Source: Liolophura sinensis (taxonomy: Eukaryota; Mollusca; Polyplacophora; Chitonida; Chitonidae). Taken from it: a DNA stretch of 64,000 nt. How positions within the stretch are numbered: the stretch's first letter is position 1; the number at the start of each line of letters is the position of its first letter. Positions 25,651 through 36,249 of the stretch are shown here, piece by piece. Location: the NCBI RefSeq assembly GCF_032854445.1, contig NC_088303.1, positions 21,275,501 to 21,339,500 of the forward strand, given 5' to 3'. Under the pieces are notes generated by a model, which ran no database searches, had not been told where the DNA came from, and saw only the letters and a program-made list of their open reading frames with translations. Both the position numbers and the translations under genes were made by a program.

Positions 25651-26524
25651 CTCCTAGATGGAACAATGGAATATGCATAAAAATTATAGAAACAGCAGTT
25701 ATACCTATTCTTGTAGGTGTACGTACACTGGTCTTAGTGTGTTTTTAATTATTTGTTTCCACCAGTGAGTTTTAGCCTACACAAAGCTGACTATAACCTG
25801 ACACAGGCAAGGTTTACGTGGCGTTTCTGTGTGTTAATGACTGAGCTGATCGACTGTATCTTGTTTTGATGTTGAAATGACAAAATAATCTTTACAGAGC
25901 CCAATTTCGTCTAAATATCTTTTACATTGGACAGAGATGATGCGCATTTATCAAAGGCTTTACATGAATTAAGATCTAGATACAATCAGAGGTCGTCCGT
26001 AAAACAGAGCAGGGGGTTGTCCCCGTTAAGACTTTGTGATCTAGCAGCATTTCAGGCTGAATGTTTTTGTTTCCTTTCCCAGCAAGTTGTGTTGTACAGA
26101 TACATTAGTGCATGCATCAAAATTATGGATACCGTTTTAGCTTATATGTTGTATCTCATTTACCCGAGAAATGTATAATGTTCTCACTGAGGATCTAATG
26201 AGAAGGTTTCGAATTAACCTTAAATGTCGTCTGTATTTGTGCACCTCTTGCTAATTCACATCGTAAACTTTTGACAGTAAGCACATACCGATATGTTTAG
26301 AGCTTCTCTCAAAATCATGCTAGTCCACAGTGATTCGGGTTGAGCCACACCTTCCCCTCGTTAAAGTAAAGTAAAAAAGGAACTAACTATAGTGTATTAT
26401 TCTCATTTCTACTTCAAGGTTGACGATATGCCTTCTGCGTACTTTTCATATTAAGTCTAGTGTTAACAGAACTGTATGGACTAAGTTGTGTGTGATTTTG
26501 ATATATTCATGGAGCTGGCCATTA
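25651..26524. other. Spacer between inverted family D copies
   Basis: AT-rich, no gene recognised. It is flanked by family D copies pointing towards each other. Confidence 0.5.
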
Positions 26525-26830
26525 ATTTTAATATCCAGCAAAGTGAACAAAGTCTCGTTTAAGTGAATTTAAGACGGAAACAAAGTGAGGTTGATTTTTA
26601 TGGGTCGACACAGCCGTCAACCAAAATGGATGTTCCGGGCCAATAAACGCAAGACCAACACCCAAAACGACGTTTAATACAATCCCCAAAGATGACGAAA
26701 TTATTACGAAATCTTGCAAAGAAAAGCAGTTGTCAGTTTTCAACCATGTGCGAAAGACACGAGAAATGTTCCAGGCGAAGGAATGAAATCGTCTTTTTAG
26801 ATTGTGTGCCATGATGAAAGCCTTACAGGA
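26525..26830 (-). repeat. Dispersed repeat family D, copy 3 (inverted)
   Basis: The minus strand carries attaaacgtcgttttgggtg, then a ccattttggttgacgg block, matching copies 2, 5 and 6. A 101-codon frame runs through it, but its reading frame is not kept in other copies. Confidence 0.6.
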
Positions 26831-27123
26831 CATTTAGGCGAACACAGTATCAATAATTTTCTGCAGTAAACCTGACGTTATATTCCAGAGTGGCAACCCA
26901 CTGTGTAACTTTGCCAGCTGATCTTTGTTTTGGTGCCCTCCCTGATTCATTTCGCTACTTTGCACAATTTTCGATGAAGGCCGCGTGTAGCCCATTGTGC
27001 ATAGAAAATAACTTGATTTCCTGTGCTCAATGCATACCATTACTGAAGCGTCTTTAGCTGGAAACCATGACAAACATATATGTTTACGGTAGTAAACCCC
27101 ATTATCTGTTGACGAAAGGCAGA
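26831..27123. other. Spacer, nothing identified
   Basis: About 290 bases between a family D copy and a SINE, with no recognisable signal. Confidence 0.5.
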
Positions 27124-27419
27124 CCCGCCTGTTATGATTCATTTATTTATTTATTTGATTGGTGTTTTACGCCGTACTCAAGAATATTTCACTTATACGA
27201 CGGCGGTCAGCATCATGGTGGGTGGAAACCAAGCACAGCCCGGGGGAAGCCCACGACCATCCGCAGGTTACTGGAGGACCTTCCCACGTACGACCGGAGA
27301 GGAAGACAGCATGAGCTGGGCTTGAGCTCACGGCGACCGCATTGGTGAGAGACTCCTGGGTCATTACGCTGCGCTAGCGCGCTAACCGACTGAGCCATGG
27401 AGGCCCCCGCCTGTTATGA
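27124..27419. repeat. 14-bp target-site duplication of a SINE
   Basis: cccgcctgttatga occurs at 27124-27137 and 27406-27419 and brackets the SINE precisely, the mark of target-primed reverse transcription. Confidence 0.9.
27138..27405 (-). mobile_element. SINE family A, full-length with perfect target-site duplication
   Basis: A 268-bp tRNA-headed SINE. On the minus strand it has a box A (tggctcagtcggttag), a box B about 70 bases later, a conserved body, the gaatattcttgagtacggcg tail block reversed, and an (AAAT)n end. The flanks 27124-27137 and 27406-27419 are the identical 14-mer cccgcctgttatga, so both insertion ends are exact and the copy is fairly young. The 5' end resembles tRNA-Thr from memory. 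It may belong to the molluscan V-SINE/RUDI type; not checked. Confidence 0.9.
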
Positions 27420-27859
27420 CATAAACCATGTATTAACATGTCCGTCACGAGCAACAAGTGAAGCAACAATCACACCCAGATCGTGGACAGCACAAAGGCA
27501 AAGGAGTATGGAATCATTGTGAAAAAAAAACAAATCCATTTTTGCTTGAAAAGTAAAACTAAGTATTGAAGGTCTACATAGAGGTTATACAATGAGTGAC
27601 TCAGTATGTCAATATTATTAAACGAGTGATGTAATTTTCATTTGTTCCGAGCCTCTGGTGAGGAACTAAGGGAAATTACTTCACGGGTTTAATAAATTTG
27701 CTATAATCGGTCACGAATTGCATATCCTATTTATCCCATAATTTATTTTGAACGGACTTAGGTGATTGATAGAGAAAACAACGTTTGTTGAGCGTTACAA
27801 GAAGTAAAGCCATTTTGAAATAAGTACTGTTGTGTCATAACAAAAAATTCAGGTGTCAA
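27420..27859. other. Spacer, nothing identified
   Basis: AT-rich sequence before the reverse transcriptase remnant. Part may be the eroded 5' side of that element. Confidence 0.45.
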
Positions 27860-28790
27860 CGGCATGTGAATTCTTAACAACTCCAAACGTTTTACAGAAG
27901 AACTTGATGCTCATTTGCGTGTACCGTTCAACGACGTATCCACATGGGATTTCTCTACTCTCTATACTACGATTCCTCACAAAGATCTTATTGAAATAAT
28001 ATCGTCGTTAATTATCTCGGTATTTACTAAAACAGGTCACCGTTACATTAACGTCAGAAGCTATAAGGCTTTCTTTAGCTCTACTATTTATAAAGGTTAC
28101 CACTCATAGGATGTTACATTATTTATTGAACTACTTCAATTTCCCATGAATAACATCTATTAATCTATTCGGGGATACCATTTACCAACCGTGCATAGGT
28201 ATTCCAATGGCTACCAATTGTGCGCCTCTTTTGGCAGACCTATACCTGTTTTCATATGAATACAACTATATGCAGAAATTATTTAGAAGTAATATCTTTA
28301 AAGCTCGATGCTTTTCATTTACCAAGTGGTATATTGACGATCTACTGGCGTTAAATAACCCCCATATTGCTGAAGCGGTGAAGGAAATCTATCCGCCTTC
28401 ATTGGATTTAAAGGAGACAACAGATAATCCTGATGGTACATCGTCTTTGGATCTATATCTGTACAAAGACGAAGAAGGTCTCCTTTCACGCCGCCTTTAC
28501 GACAAAAGGGATATTTCAGTTTTGATATTGTAAATTATCCTTATTTGAATAGCAATATACCAAAGTGTCCTGCATATGGCGTATACATATCTCGCCTTGT
28601 AGCATTTGTCAGATCTTGCGTTAATTGTGATGACTTTAATCTGCGTCACAAGTTGCTAGTTCAAAAACTAGTTTGTCAAACGCCTTCTTTCTAAGTTTCT
28701 CGAATTTTACAATGAGTATAACACTCTCGTTGGCAGGTATGGACAGAGCGTTCAGAATCTATGGCGATCTGCATTGTGATCAACCACATA
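27860..28790 (+). mobile_element. Broken reverse transcriptase, Penelope-like type
   Basis: A retroelement polymerase pseudogene in at least three frames. WDFSTLYTTIPH (catalytic Asp at 27948-27950) is motif A; GIPMATNCAPLLADLYLFSY (from 28198) is the fingers/primer-grip block; YIDD at 28330-28341 is the catalytic motif C; EIYPPSLDL and LYDKRD follow. Near 28510 the frame shifts and continues as FDIVNYPYLNSNIP, YGVYISRLVAFVRSC and RHKLLVQKL, then shifts again to KFLEFYNEYNTLVGRY ending about 28770. Stops near 28110 break the middle. No endonuclease domain, LTR or terminal repeat is visible. The motif spelling fits the Penelope-like lineage from memory; only the reverse transcriptase identity is firm. 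Confidence 0.75.
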
Positions 28791-29164
28791 GACTGCGGTG
28801 TTATCCCTATGTACATATCTATCACGTACATGGTATTTAACAACATAGATGGTGCTGGTTGCTTAGTGTTACCGTCCATCTTGTAGACAGCTTTTATACA
28901 AATCAGCATGTCATGTGTAACATCATGGATGGCGCCACTTGTATTATGAGATCTTTACATATTAACGGGAAATACGTAATGGTCCGTTACTTTTGAATCA
29001 CAACCTGATCGGTTAAGGTTTGTAACGGTAGTCATTTTCGAACTGTATCTAATACCGCTTAACCTGGGGCTAGGGGCCTTAAAGGCAGCCATGCTCATTA
29101 CATCTGCATGATGCCTTTATGAACAGTTGCAATCAAAGCGCGACTGATATACTTGTTTAATTGT
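28791..29164. other. Spacer, nothing identified
   Basis: Possibly the eroded 3' part of the retroelement. No GIY-YIG endonuclease motif was found by eye. Confidence 0.45.
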
Positions 29165-29400
29165 TGTTTGACCTGGAACTCATGGACTACGAATTTGAAC
29201 TTTGATATGGAATTCATGCCTGGACTGTGCGCTGTTGAAAACTAATGACCGCTTCTCTCTTGTGTGTTACCTGCTTTATTTCTTATTTGTATAATTTCTT
29301 ACATACCTTTGTCTTTGGGAGCTAGTGTTAATCGTTGTTTTGGAAATGGATCTTGCGATTATCGACTTGGAACGCCCTTTACGGACTACGTATGGTATAT
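29165..29400 (+). repeat. Dispersed repeat family D, copy 4
   Basis: Closest partner of copy 1. It shares the gaatttgaa start, gaccgcttctctc, atttcttacata and the core cttgcgattatcgacttgga, followed by a diverged end. Confidence 0.55.
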
Positions 29401-30084
29401 GAATGTCGGACATGACCGTTTATATATATTTTGACAAGAATGTAAATAAGATGCGTACTGATATCCAGGTATGTGAAACGGTTGAAGCCGAGCCACACAT
29501 TTAACTAAATACAGTTCTAGAAAACATTGAGGAAATCTGTGACTTCTATGAAAAGAAAGCATAACAGAGTCTATTAGTGTGCTATAAGAGCACGAGCTTT
29601 AATTTTTTCGAAAAATCAGCATTCATAAAAGCTCATTTATCGAAACATTTGGCTCCAAAGCTGTGGCCTAAATCTAGGTCATATAGCGATGACTTCGAAA
29701 ATCATAGTAAATGAAATATTCAAATATAGGCGAACAATTCGTGTCAAAATTTATTTGCTGGTTTTACTAGCCATCATGGAATTTTGAGAATGCAACAAAG
29801 TACCTATGATGATTTAAAGGGCTTGATTTTGGTTCTGTTTTGGACTTAGCGTGTAATGGCAGACGTGATGTTGAATCAAGTGAGACAGTCACAGTGAGAC
29901 CAATTATCGTGTTCTTAGTTTGGTACCAAGAAACTGCTGTCCCGGTGCAATAAATGGTCGCTAGCATGGCTTTTCCCCCCACGGCAACAAATAATAGAAG
30001 TAGGCAGGTATGCAGTTATACTTTTTCATTGGATTATTTATATAACGTGTGGAATATTGAAAATATTACTGACACGGACAAGTT
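29401..30084. other. Spacer, nothing identified
   Basis: A minus-strand frame at 29767-29982 is open but has no recognisable domain. No repeat was seen. Confidence 0.45.
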
Positions 30085-30216
30085 TTGGGATAAAATACGT
30101 ACATTACAATTCTGACGACGGCCAGCATTATAGTGGGAGGAAACCAAGTAGAGCCCGGGGGAAACCCACGACCAGCTGCAGGTTGCTGAGAGACCTTCCC
30201 AAATACGACTGGAGAG
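30085..30216 (-). mobile_element. SINE family A fragment
   Basis: Carries the body words gccagcattatagtggga, gcccgggggaaacccacgac and gagaccttccca of family A, reversed. Head and tail are lost or heavily diverged. Confidence 0.75.
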
Positions 30217-30445
30217 GTTGTGTGCTTATGATATGGTAACATGGTAACATGTTATTCTCGTTCTTGATCTTTTGCACGAAATTTACAAAAGTAAAGCCTA
30301 GAAAGCAACGGACGATGGGCATTTTGTCCCGATTGATTACGTCATTTGATTGTGGATAACATACCGGCCTATCACATGATGCGTAACGATACGAAAGTTA
30401 CCGCATTTTCACAAGGAACTATGACAACAGCGGATGCTTGAGTAT

Positions 30446-30740
30446 GGAGTGAGTGAGTGAGTGAGTGCTTGGGATTTAATGTCGTGCTCAACAATTTTTC
30501 AGTCATATGACGACGAAGGAATCCTTAGAGTGTATGTAATGTACCTCCTTGTCGGAAGACAGATTTCCACAGCTCTGCTATCTAGTGCTTCTTCACTGAG
30601 ACGACTTACCGAAGGCAAGTAATCCGCCCCGCCCGAGCCATTATACTGATACAGGTCAACCAGTCGTTGCACTATCCCCTTCATGCTGAACGCCAAGCGA
30701 GGAAGTTACAACTTCCTCTTTCAAAGTCTTAGGTGCTGGA
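30446..30740 (-). mobile_element. SINE family B copy, head missing
   Basis: On the minus strand it reads cctaagactttgaaagagg, the conserved body (ttgacctgtatcagtataat, ccgtagt-cgtctcagtgaag), the tail tatgactgaaaaattgttga with gtaaaccc-like sequence, and (CACT)n, here seen as (GTGA)n at 30446-30467. It aligns along its length with 55150-55430. The tRNA head is replaced by unrelated DNA. Confidence 0.82.
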
Positions 30741-30864
30741 GTACGGGAGTATACGTTGATGGAGCCCGTGAGCGAAAGGCAAAAGTGGGTCATACACATG
30801 TAATATTTCTCCATGTCAGCATTGCTTCTTATCCAAAACAGATTCAAGGCAAGGGTGGTCATAA

Positions 30865-31060
30865 CGCAAGGTTTCGTATTATTATTTGCAATATGCACGT
30901 CCCAGGTCAGTAATCGCAAGGCCATTTCCCAAAACGACGTTTAACCACCAAAGAATTAAGAGTATATATAAAGTACGAAAGTAGGACGGAATCATGCAAA
31001 TAGAAGCAGTCACCAGTTTTAAGTGATGTTGGAAAGATGCAAAGTATGGAGAAAAGTCAG
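30865..31060 (-). repeat. Dispersed repeat family D, copy 5 (inverted)
   Basis: The minus strand contains ttaaacgtcgttttgggaaa, tggccttgcgattactgac and a downstream gaagcagtcaccag-like block shared with copies 3 and 6. It lies directly beside a SINE B copy. Confidence 0.55.
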
Positions 31061-32084
31061 TGACTTGCCAAAGGTCGATGGTTTGCTACGAGCATTCGAG
31101 TTTCCATCGCCTATAAAACTGAACGCCATGAATTAAATGAAAAGTTCTTTAGCATACAATAGTCAAGGACATAAATCAATACAACTAATCTACATATGTA
31201 AGCTTTGGCTGGCGATTGTTTCTTGTAACAACATTTCCACATTACGCAGTAAGTCGAATGAATGGGATTAGGTTATAAAGACGTAAATGCGACATTTAAC
31301 GTATTGTACTAAGCTAGTTTGTGGACAGATTTTAGCGATGGACTTGATGGATGCTTTCTTCGATAGTACCACAAAGACATACTTGGGCGGAGATGAGCCC
31401 TTATCACTGCCAAAATGTCCCATCGTTCAAAATCTTACAGGACATCACGAAGATAATTCGTCGTTTCTATTAGAGCAGAGTGAGAGACAGGAAAAGAGAG
31501 GAGTTGGTATGGGTAAGTGGAGAGGACGTCACGAAGCAGGTGAAGAGGGTATTGTGCACTCAACAGGCGTCCATTAACACTAGGAAAACAATGAATTCTT
31601 TGGTTAGAATTTGTCCAGTGTTTTCAGGATTGACTGGAAGCTGACATGTTTCAGCAGAAGACGTTATTTTCTCTTTAATCAGCTTTATATTGTAGTCGAA
31701 TCAACAAAGTATCGTGTTTCAGGTTTCCCACGTTTCTTGAGAAAGACCTAATGCCTTTCTAAAAGTCACTGTGTATTTTGACTAGTTTTATCACATGTGG
31801 CAATATCATCCTGCATAAGCTATGCCTGTTTTCTTGATCATATTGTTATTTCATTGCTGAAGTGTCAATAGCGTCTGGGCTTTAACTACACCTCCGCTAC
31901 CATGACATGTGTGGGTATCTTAAATGTGATGACAACACTGCGCTTTGAGTAATTCGAGACCAGTGACATCTGATGTATAGGAAATAACATCACTGTAATT
32001 TGTTTTCCTTGCCTAATTCTGCTTAAGCCATGGTGATGTTTACATAGTTATAATGTTCTCAGATAAATCGAGGCAGATAAATTC
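31061..32084. other. Spacer, nothing identified
   Basis: The frame at 31287-31577 (96 codons) has no recognisable domain. Confidence 0.45.
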
Positions 32085-32290
32085 CAACGATTACCTGTGA
32101 TTGTTTGTCAGTTATGGCACTGTCCTAGCTGCTCTGGTTTTACTGTCTATACCGTAGGTGTTTGATCATAATCTGCATGATAAGTTTAGTGGCATAGTCC
32201 TGTCAGATGACAGCGCATGCAAAATGGCCAAAGTGGCTCACCCGTGAAGCTTTGAACAGAGGTAACTCATAGACTATGAGTTTTAATGAG
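32085..32290 (+). repeat. Possible dispersed repeat family E, copy 2
   Basis: Matches 23440-23840 in the ctgctctggttttact block and in a later gaagctttgaac-aggt block, with a shorter interior. Confidence 0.35.
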
Positions 32291-32349
32291 GATGTCGACG
32301 TATATGAAAGTGAGTCGTTCTAATGATGACCTAATAACCTAGACATACG

Positions 32350-32950
32350 GGCTAACGTGTGAACGACAAACCGTAAGACTGACAAGTGAACGACAAGCCA
32401 TAGGACTGACTAGTGAACGACGGACCTCAAGACAGACAACTGAACGAAAAGTCATAGGACTGACTAGTGAATGACGGACCGTAAGATTGACTACGAACGA
32501 CAAGTCATAGGACTGACTAGTGAATGACTGACCGTGAGATTGACTATAAAAGACAAGCCATAGGAATGACTAGTGAACGACGGACTCTAAGACTGACAAG
32601 TAAATGACAAGCCATGGGACTGAGCAGTGGACGACGGACCGTTAGACTGACAACTGAACGACAAGTCATAAGACTGACTCGTAAATGACGGGCCTTAAGA
32701 GTGAGTAGAGAAGGACGTACCGTAAGACTGACAAGTGAATGACGAGCCGTAAGATTGAGCAGAGAAGGACGTAAGAATGACTATGAACGACAAGCCGTAG
32801 GACTCACTAGTGAATGACGGGCCGTAAGATTGACTAGAAAGGACGTACCGTAAGACTGAGTAAGGAACGCCAAGCCGTAAGACTGACTAGTGAAAGACAA
32901 AACGTAAGACTGACTAGTAAATGATAAGCCGTAGGAATGACTGGTGAACT
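32350..32950 (+). repeat. 27-bp minisatellite, about 22 units
   Basis: Units such as gactgactagtgaacgacgg followed by accgtaa repeat at steps of 26-27 bases (gactgac at 32378, 32404, 32458, 32511). In the first half two variants (one with ggacc, one with caagcc) alternate, giving a 54-bp dimer period; later units are more mixed. Confidence 0.9.
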
Positions 32951-32996
32951 AGAACTGATTCAAGATATTAACTTCCCGCCGTCGAGCCGATCAACT

Positions 32997-33092
32997 GATT
33001 GATTTATTTGTTTCATTAGTGTTTAAAGCCATACTCATAAGAATTTCACTTATTTGACGGTGGCCAGCATTATAGTGGGAGCAAACTGGGCA
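32997..33092 (-). mobile_element. SINE family A, 5'-truncated, with imperfect duplication
   Basis: Only the 3' ~95 bp of the SINE is present. tcgagccgatcaact (32982-32996) and tcgagcggtcaact (33093-33106) look like a target-site duplication with one indel and one change. Truncation at the 5' end with such a duplication is typical of LINE-driven insertion. Confidence 0.7.
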
Positions 33093-33131
33093 TCGAGCGG
33101 TCAACTTCTACTATGAATACTATATACTTCT

Positions 33132-33133
<2 letters not shown>

Positions 33134-33198
<65 letters not shown>

Positions 33199-33266
33199 TG
33201 TGTGTCTGTGTGTGTGTGTCTGTGTCTGTGTGTCTGTGTGTGTGTGTGTGTGTGAGTGCGCGCGCA
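33134..33266. repeat. Long (GT)n microsatellite ending in GCGCGC
   Basis: About 120 bases of GT dinucleotides with a few tctg interruptions, then gtgcgcgcgcac. Alternating purine-pyrimidine tracts of this length favour Z-DNA. Frames reading Val-Cys or Thr-His repeats here are by-products. Confidence 0.97.
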
Positions 33267-33400
33267 CTGTTTTTCCTTCAAATAACGGGTTGTTCCTAGC
33301 CATGAAAGCAGGCCGATGGGCGCTACAGTTGATAATTGGATGCCGATGAAAGGAAGATTTACCTGTTCCATCCACCAGGATGCAAATTATTTTGATCTTG

Positions 33401-33501
33401 AGGTGGTTTCCTCCCACCATAATGTTGGTCGCCGTCGTACAAATGAAATATTCCTGAGTACGACATAAAACCCCAATCAAATAAATATATAAATAAATAA
33501 T
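33401..33501 (+). mobile_element. SINE family A, 5'-truncated
   Basis: Begins at ggtttcctcccaccataatg and runs through gaaatattcctgagtacgac and caatcaaataaat to an (AAAT)n-like end. It is in the opposite orientation to the copy at 32997-33092, so the two tails point away from the GT tract. Confidence 0.82.
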
Positions 33502-34955
33502 AATCAAAAGTACATATTTGTTTTCAACGATGGTGTGATATTTCCTACGTTAAAGACCCAGGTCTTTAACAGGCTAATTGGAAAACAAGCAACAGTTAGA
33601 ACCATGGTATCGTATCACATTAGGCCCCTTCTGGCGGGATACACTAGCCTACCAACCTTCAAGGGATTCTAAGCTCTTACACCATGGGGTATAGTGGGTT
33701 GGTGACTACTCTATTCGTTTCTTTTATCAAATGCAATGATACTTTACAGGCTATAAATTTCCTAATGGTTGCGGGATGGAAATTCATCCGCAAGTCGCAA
33801 TAGCATTGTTACGTATACACAAGGATATGGTCCGTGTTGATGAAAGAGTTTGCATTACCAATTTACGATTTTTTTATGGAAGCACCATTAATAGTACAGA
33901 TTTCCTTGACATTTTTTGCGTATCTCATAATGTAGAAGACCCACACTTGCAAGCCATCGCCGCAAAGATTAATGGACAAATAATGCGATTCGATTGGTAA
34001 AGCCACGTCGAATCCCTTTAAGTAAGCGATAAAAAACGCACATTCCTCTGTTTGATTTGGCTCTTTAATTTGAGAGGGAATTTATTTTGGGATAAGAAGC
34101 CTCTGAAAACCCTTCCAATGGTTCTGGAGAAAAGCCAATGACAAACAACCGGAAAGAATATCAGTAAAACGAGAATTAAGCTTCGTGTATAAGCAGAAAA
34201 AAGGAACTAGTAGGTCAGCATGACGATGATGTATTGTGGGCTTGTGGTATGCATACTGACTGCTTACAACACAATGAAAACACTACCCTGTGACAGCTTG
34301 CAGTGGAATAAGGCCAGTTGTCTGAAGGCAAGAACGCCACAGAGCAAAAGCCAGCTGGCAGGGCTGAGTAAAAGCCTCACCAACAGCAATATGTTCCCCA
34401 ATGCTTTTAGTTTCATCTCATTCATACATGTGTTCTACATCGATATCTACTTTAAAATCTGTGAGAACAATCAATTTGCTGATTTTGCTTCTCTTCCGTC
34501 GGGTAAATCAGCCAGTTAACAACAATCACAACTGAGAAACGTGGTGCAAAAATATTAATTTGAGTGTGACGGCAATGGAAGATGCGTCCTCAGTCAGCCC
34601 GAATTCAATGTAATATAAAGCAAAAAAATGTTTTTCTCAGTTCCTTAAATTTCATTTAAGTAATTCCTTTTATGGATGCTGTTGTTCTCAGGTCAATATT
34701 ATTAGACAGAGGTTCGAGCCTTTATTCCCGTTGAGTACGTTCAATGTAACGGCTATGTTACTTACAGTATATGGCGAATTGGTTCTGTCGGTTCTAAGAG
34801 GTAAATCCACACCAGAGCGTCTGTCTCATTTGCGGTAGATCTGCGTTTCTATCCCGAATCTAGTCAAACATAGAAGATAGAAAATCGTTAACAGTGACAT
34901 AACTACCCCACTTCAGGATTCGACTTGTATCTGTATAGCGTGACTGGGTAGGGCG
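33502..34955. other. Gene-poor region with one possible small secreted ORF
   Basis: At 34220-34519 (plus) a 99-codon frame starts MTMMYCGLVVCILTAY, a short hydrophobic leader, followed by a polar Ser/Lys-rich part and a second hydrophobic patch. No homology is recognised and there is no clear start context, so it is not called as a gene. The rest is empty. Confidence 0.3.
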
Positions 34956-34959
34956 TCGT

Positions 34960-35210
34960 GTCTGTGATATTCGGCATGTGCACTGGAAGGCTATAAACAA
35001 GACATCCGACAAGGTTTAGGCGTCTAATTCGTATAAATGCCATCAACCAAAATGCACTTTTCAGTTCAATACGTGAAGACCATATCAACGTTCAGTACAA
35101 ACCCAAAAGACTTAATAAAATATATAAAGTCAGACATCACAACAAATCTATGCACAGAGAAACAGTCAACAGTTTCCTAGGATGACGGAAAGAATATAGG
35201 AATGTTCGAG
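34960..35210 (-). repeat. Dispersed repeat family D, copy 6 (inverted)
   Basis: Weaker match. Minus-strand words gtactgaacgttgatatgg, gcattttggttgatggc and a cagtcaacagtttcc-like block occur in the same order as in copy 3. Confidence 0.45.
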
Positions 35211-36249
35211 GGGATTTACTTAAATCAATATCGCAATCGTGTACTAAATACACTCAGAATCAGCTGATTGTGGCCCACAGAAAATACTTCTTTCAGCAAA
35301 TAAGATAGGCCTGGGGTGTGCTTTATGTGTATTTAAGAAGGCGTTACCACAATATAAGAATCGCAGTGATTTGGAAAAATGACAGAAAAACCCTAATCAT
35401 AATGTCAACCAATCAAGATAAGCTCTCTCTCACTTTCCAACACCAGCCGTAATTATACCACGTTATCATACGTGGACACTCCATGGCTGTATCTCACGGA
35501 GGCTTGGTAAGACTATGGTAACGCTTAAAAAGGGGTTAAAGGTGTTGGACGTCGATGTTAACCAGTTTGTGAAAAGCTAGGAAAAGCAGTCATAGAGAAT
35601 AATATTCGATACATTACTTAAAACCACCTGTTAAACAGAATCCCCCCAAGAAAGATATCAAAGAAACCCGTAAGGCTGTGTTGGAAATATGATCACAGAG
35701 ATCGGGTTTGCCTTTCATGACAATCGTACAATGGGGAAGTGAGCGCCAACAGCAAAAGAACTTAGCAAAGGTATCCAGTTGGCGACAAATTTGTGTTATG
35801 TTTTTCGAAAAGTTTTCATGCATTCTAAAGTCCATATCTAGGACCTTAATTGACGCGAAACACAATATCTTCCGGGAATGGTATTTCCAACACTGACGTC
35901 ATGGAGCTCCAAGGTCACAGAAAGCCAATTTGATTTGCTACAAATTGGATATTTGATACATTTATGTGGAAAAAAAAGTATGCTTCTTAACGTGATCTTA
36001 AAAATCTAGTCAATCAGGAGTATAATACAGAAGAATTGACACTTCCCAGGTCCCATTATTTGTAACCATAATTGAAGCGCGCTATAACCTGAATTTGTTA
36101 TGAGCACCAAAATCTCTGATAAAATAGATCTGTAAAATAGAAATAGACTGAACTCGAGGATAATAAACAACTGTAACAAAACACCAACCAATATTATAAT
36201 TTTAATTAGCGTGCAATGTTCATTACTAAATTCTGTATCAAGCCAATTT
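35211..36249. other. Spacer, nothing identified
   Basis: AT-rich, with short opposed frames around 35.6-35.9 kb that show no domain. Confidence 0.5.

Noticed and set aside
27067-27398. Short frames on both strands around 27.1-27.4 kb
   Set aside because: They are translated SINE family A sequence; the same peptides recur at other SINE copies.
32350-32950. CRISPR-like array
   Set aside because: There are no unique spacers; the units are contiguous and diverged, a minisatellite in an animal genome.
33113-33507. Val-Cys and Thr-His repeat frames
   Set aside because: Direct translation of the GT microsatellite.
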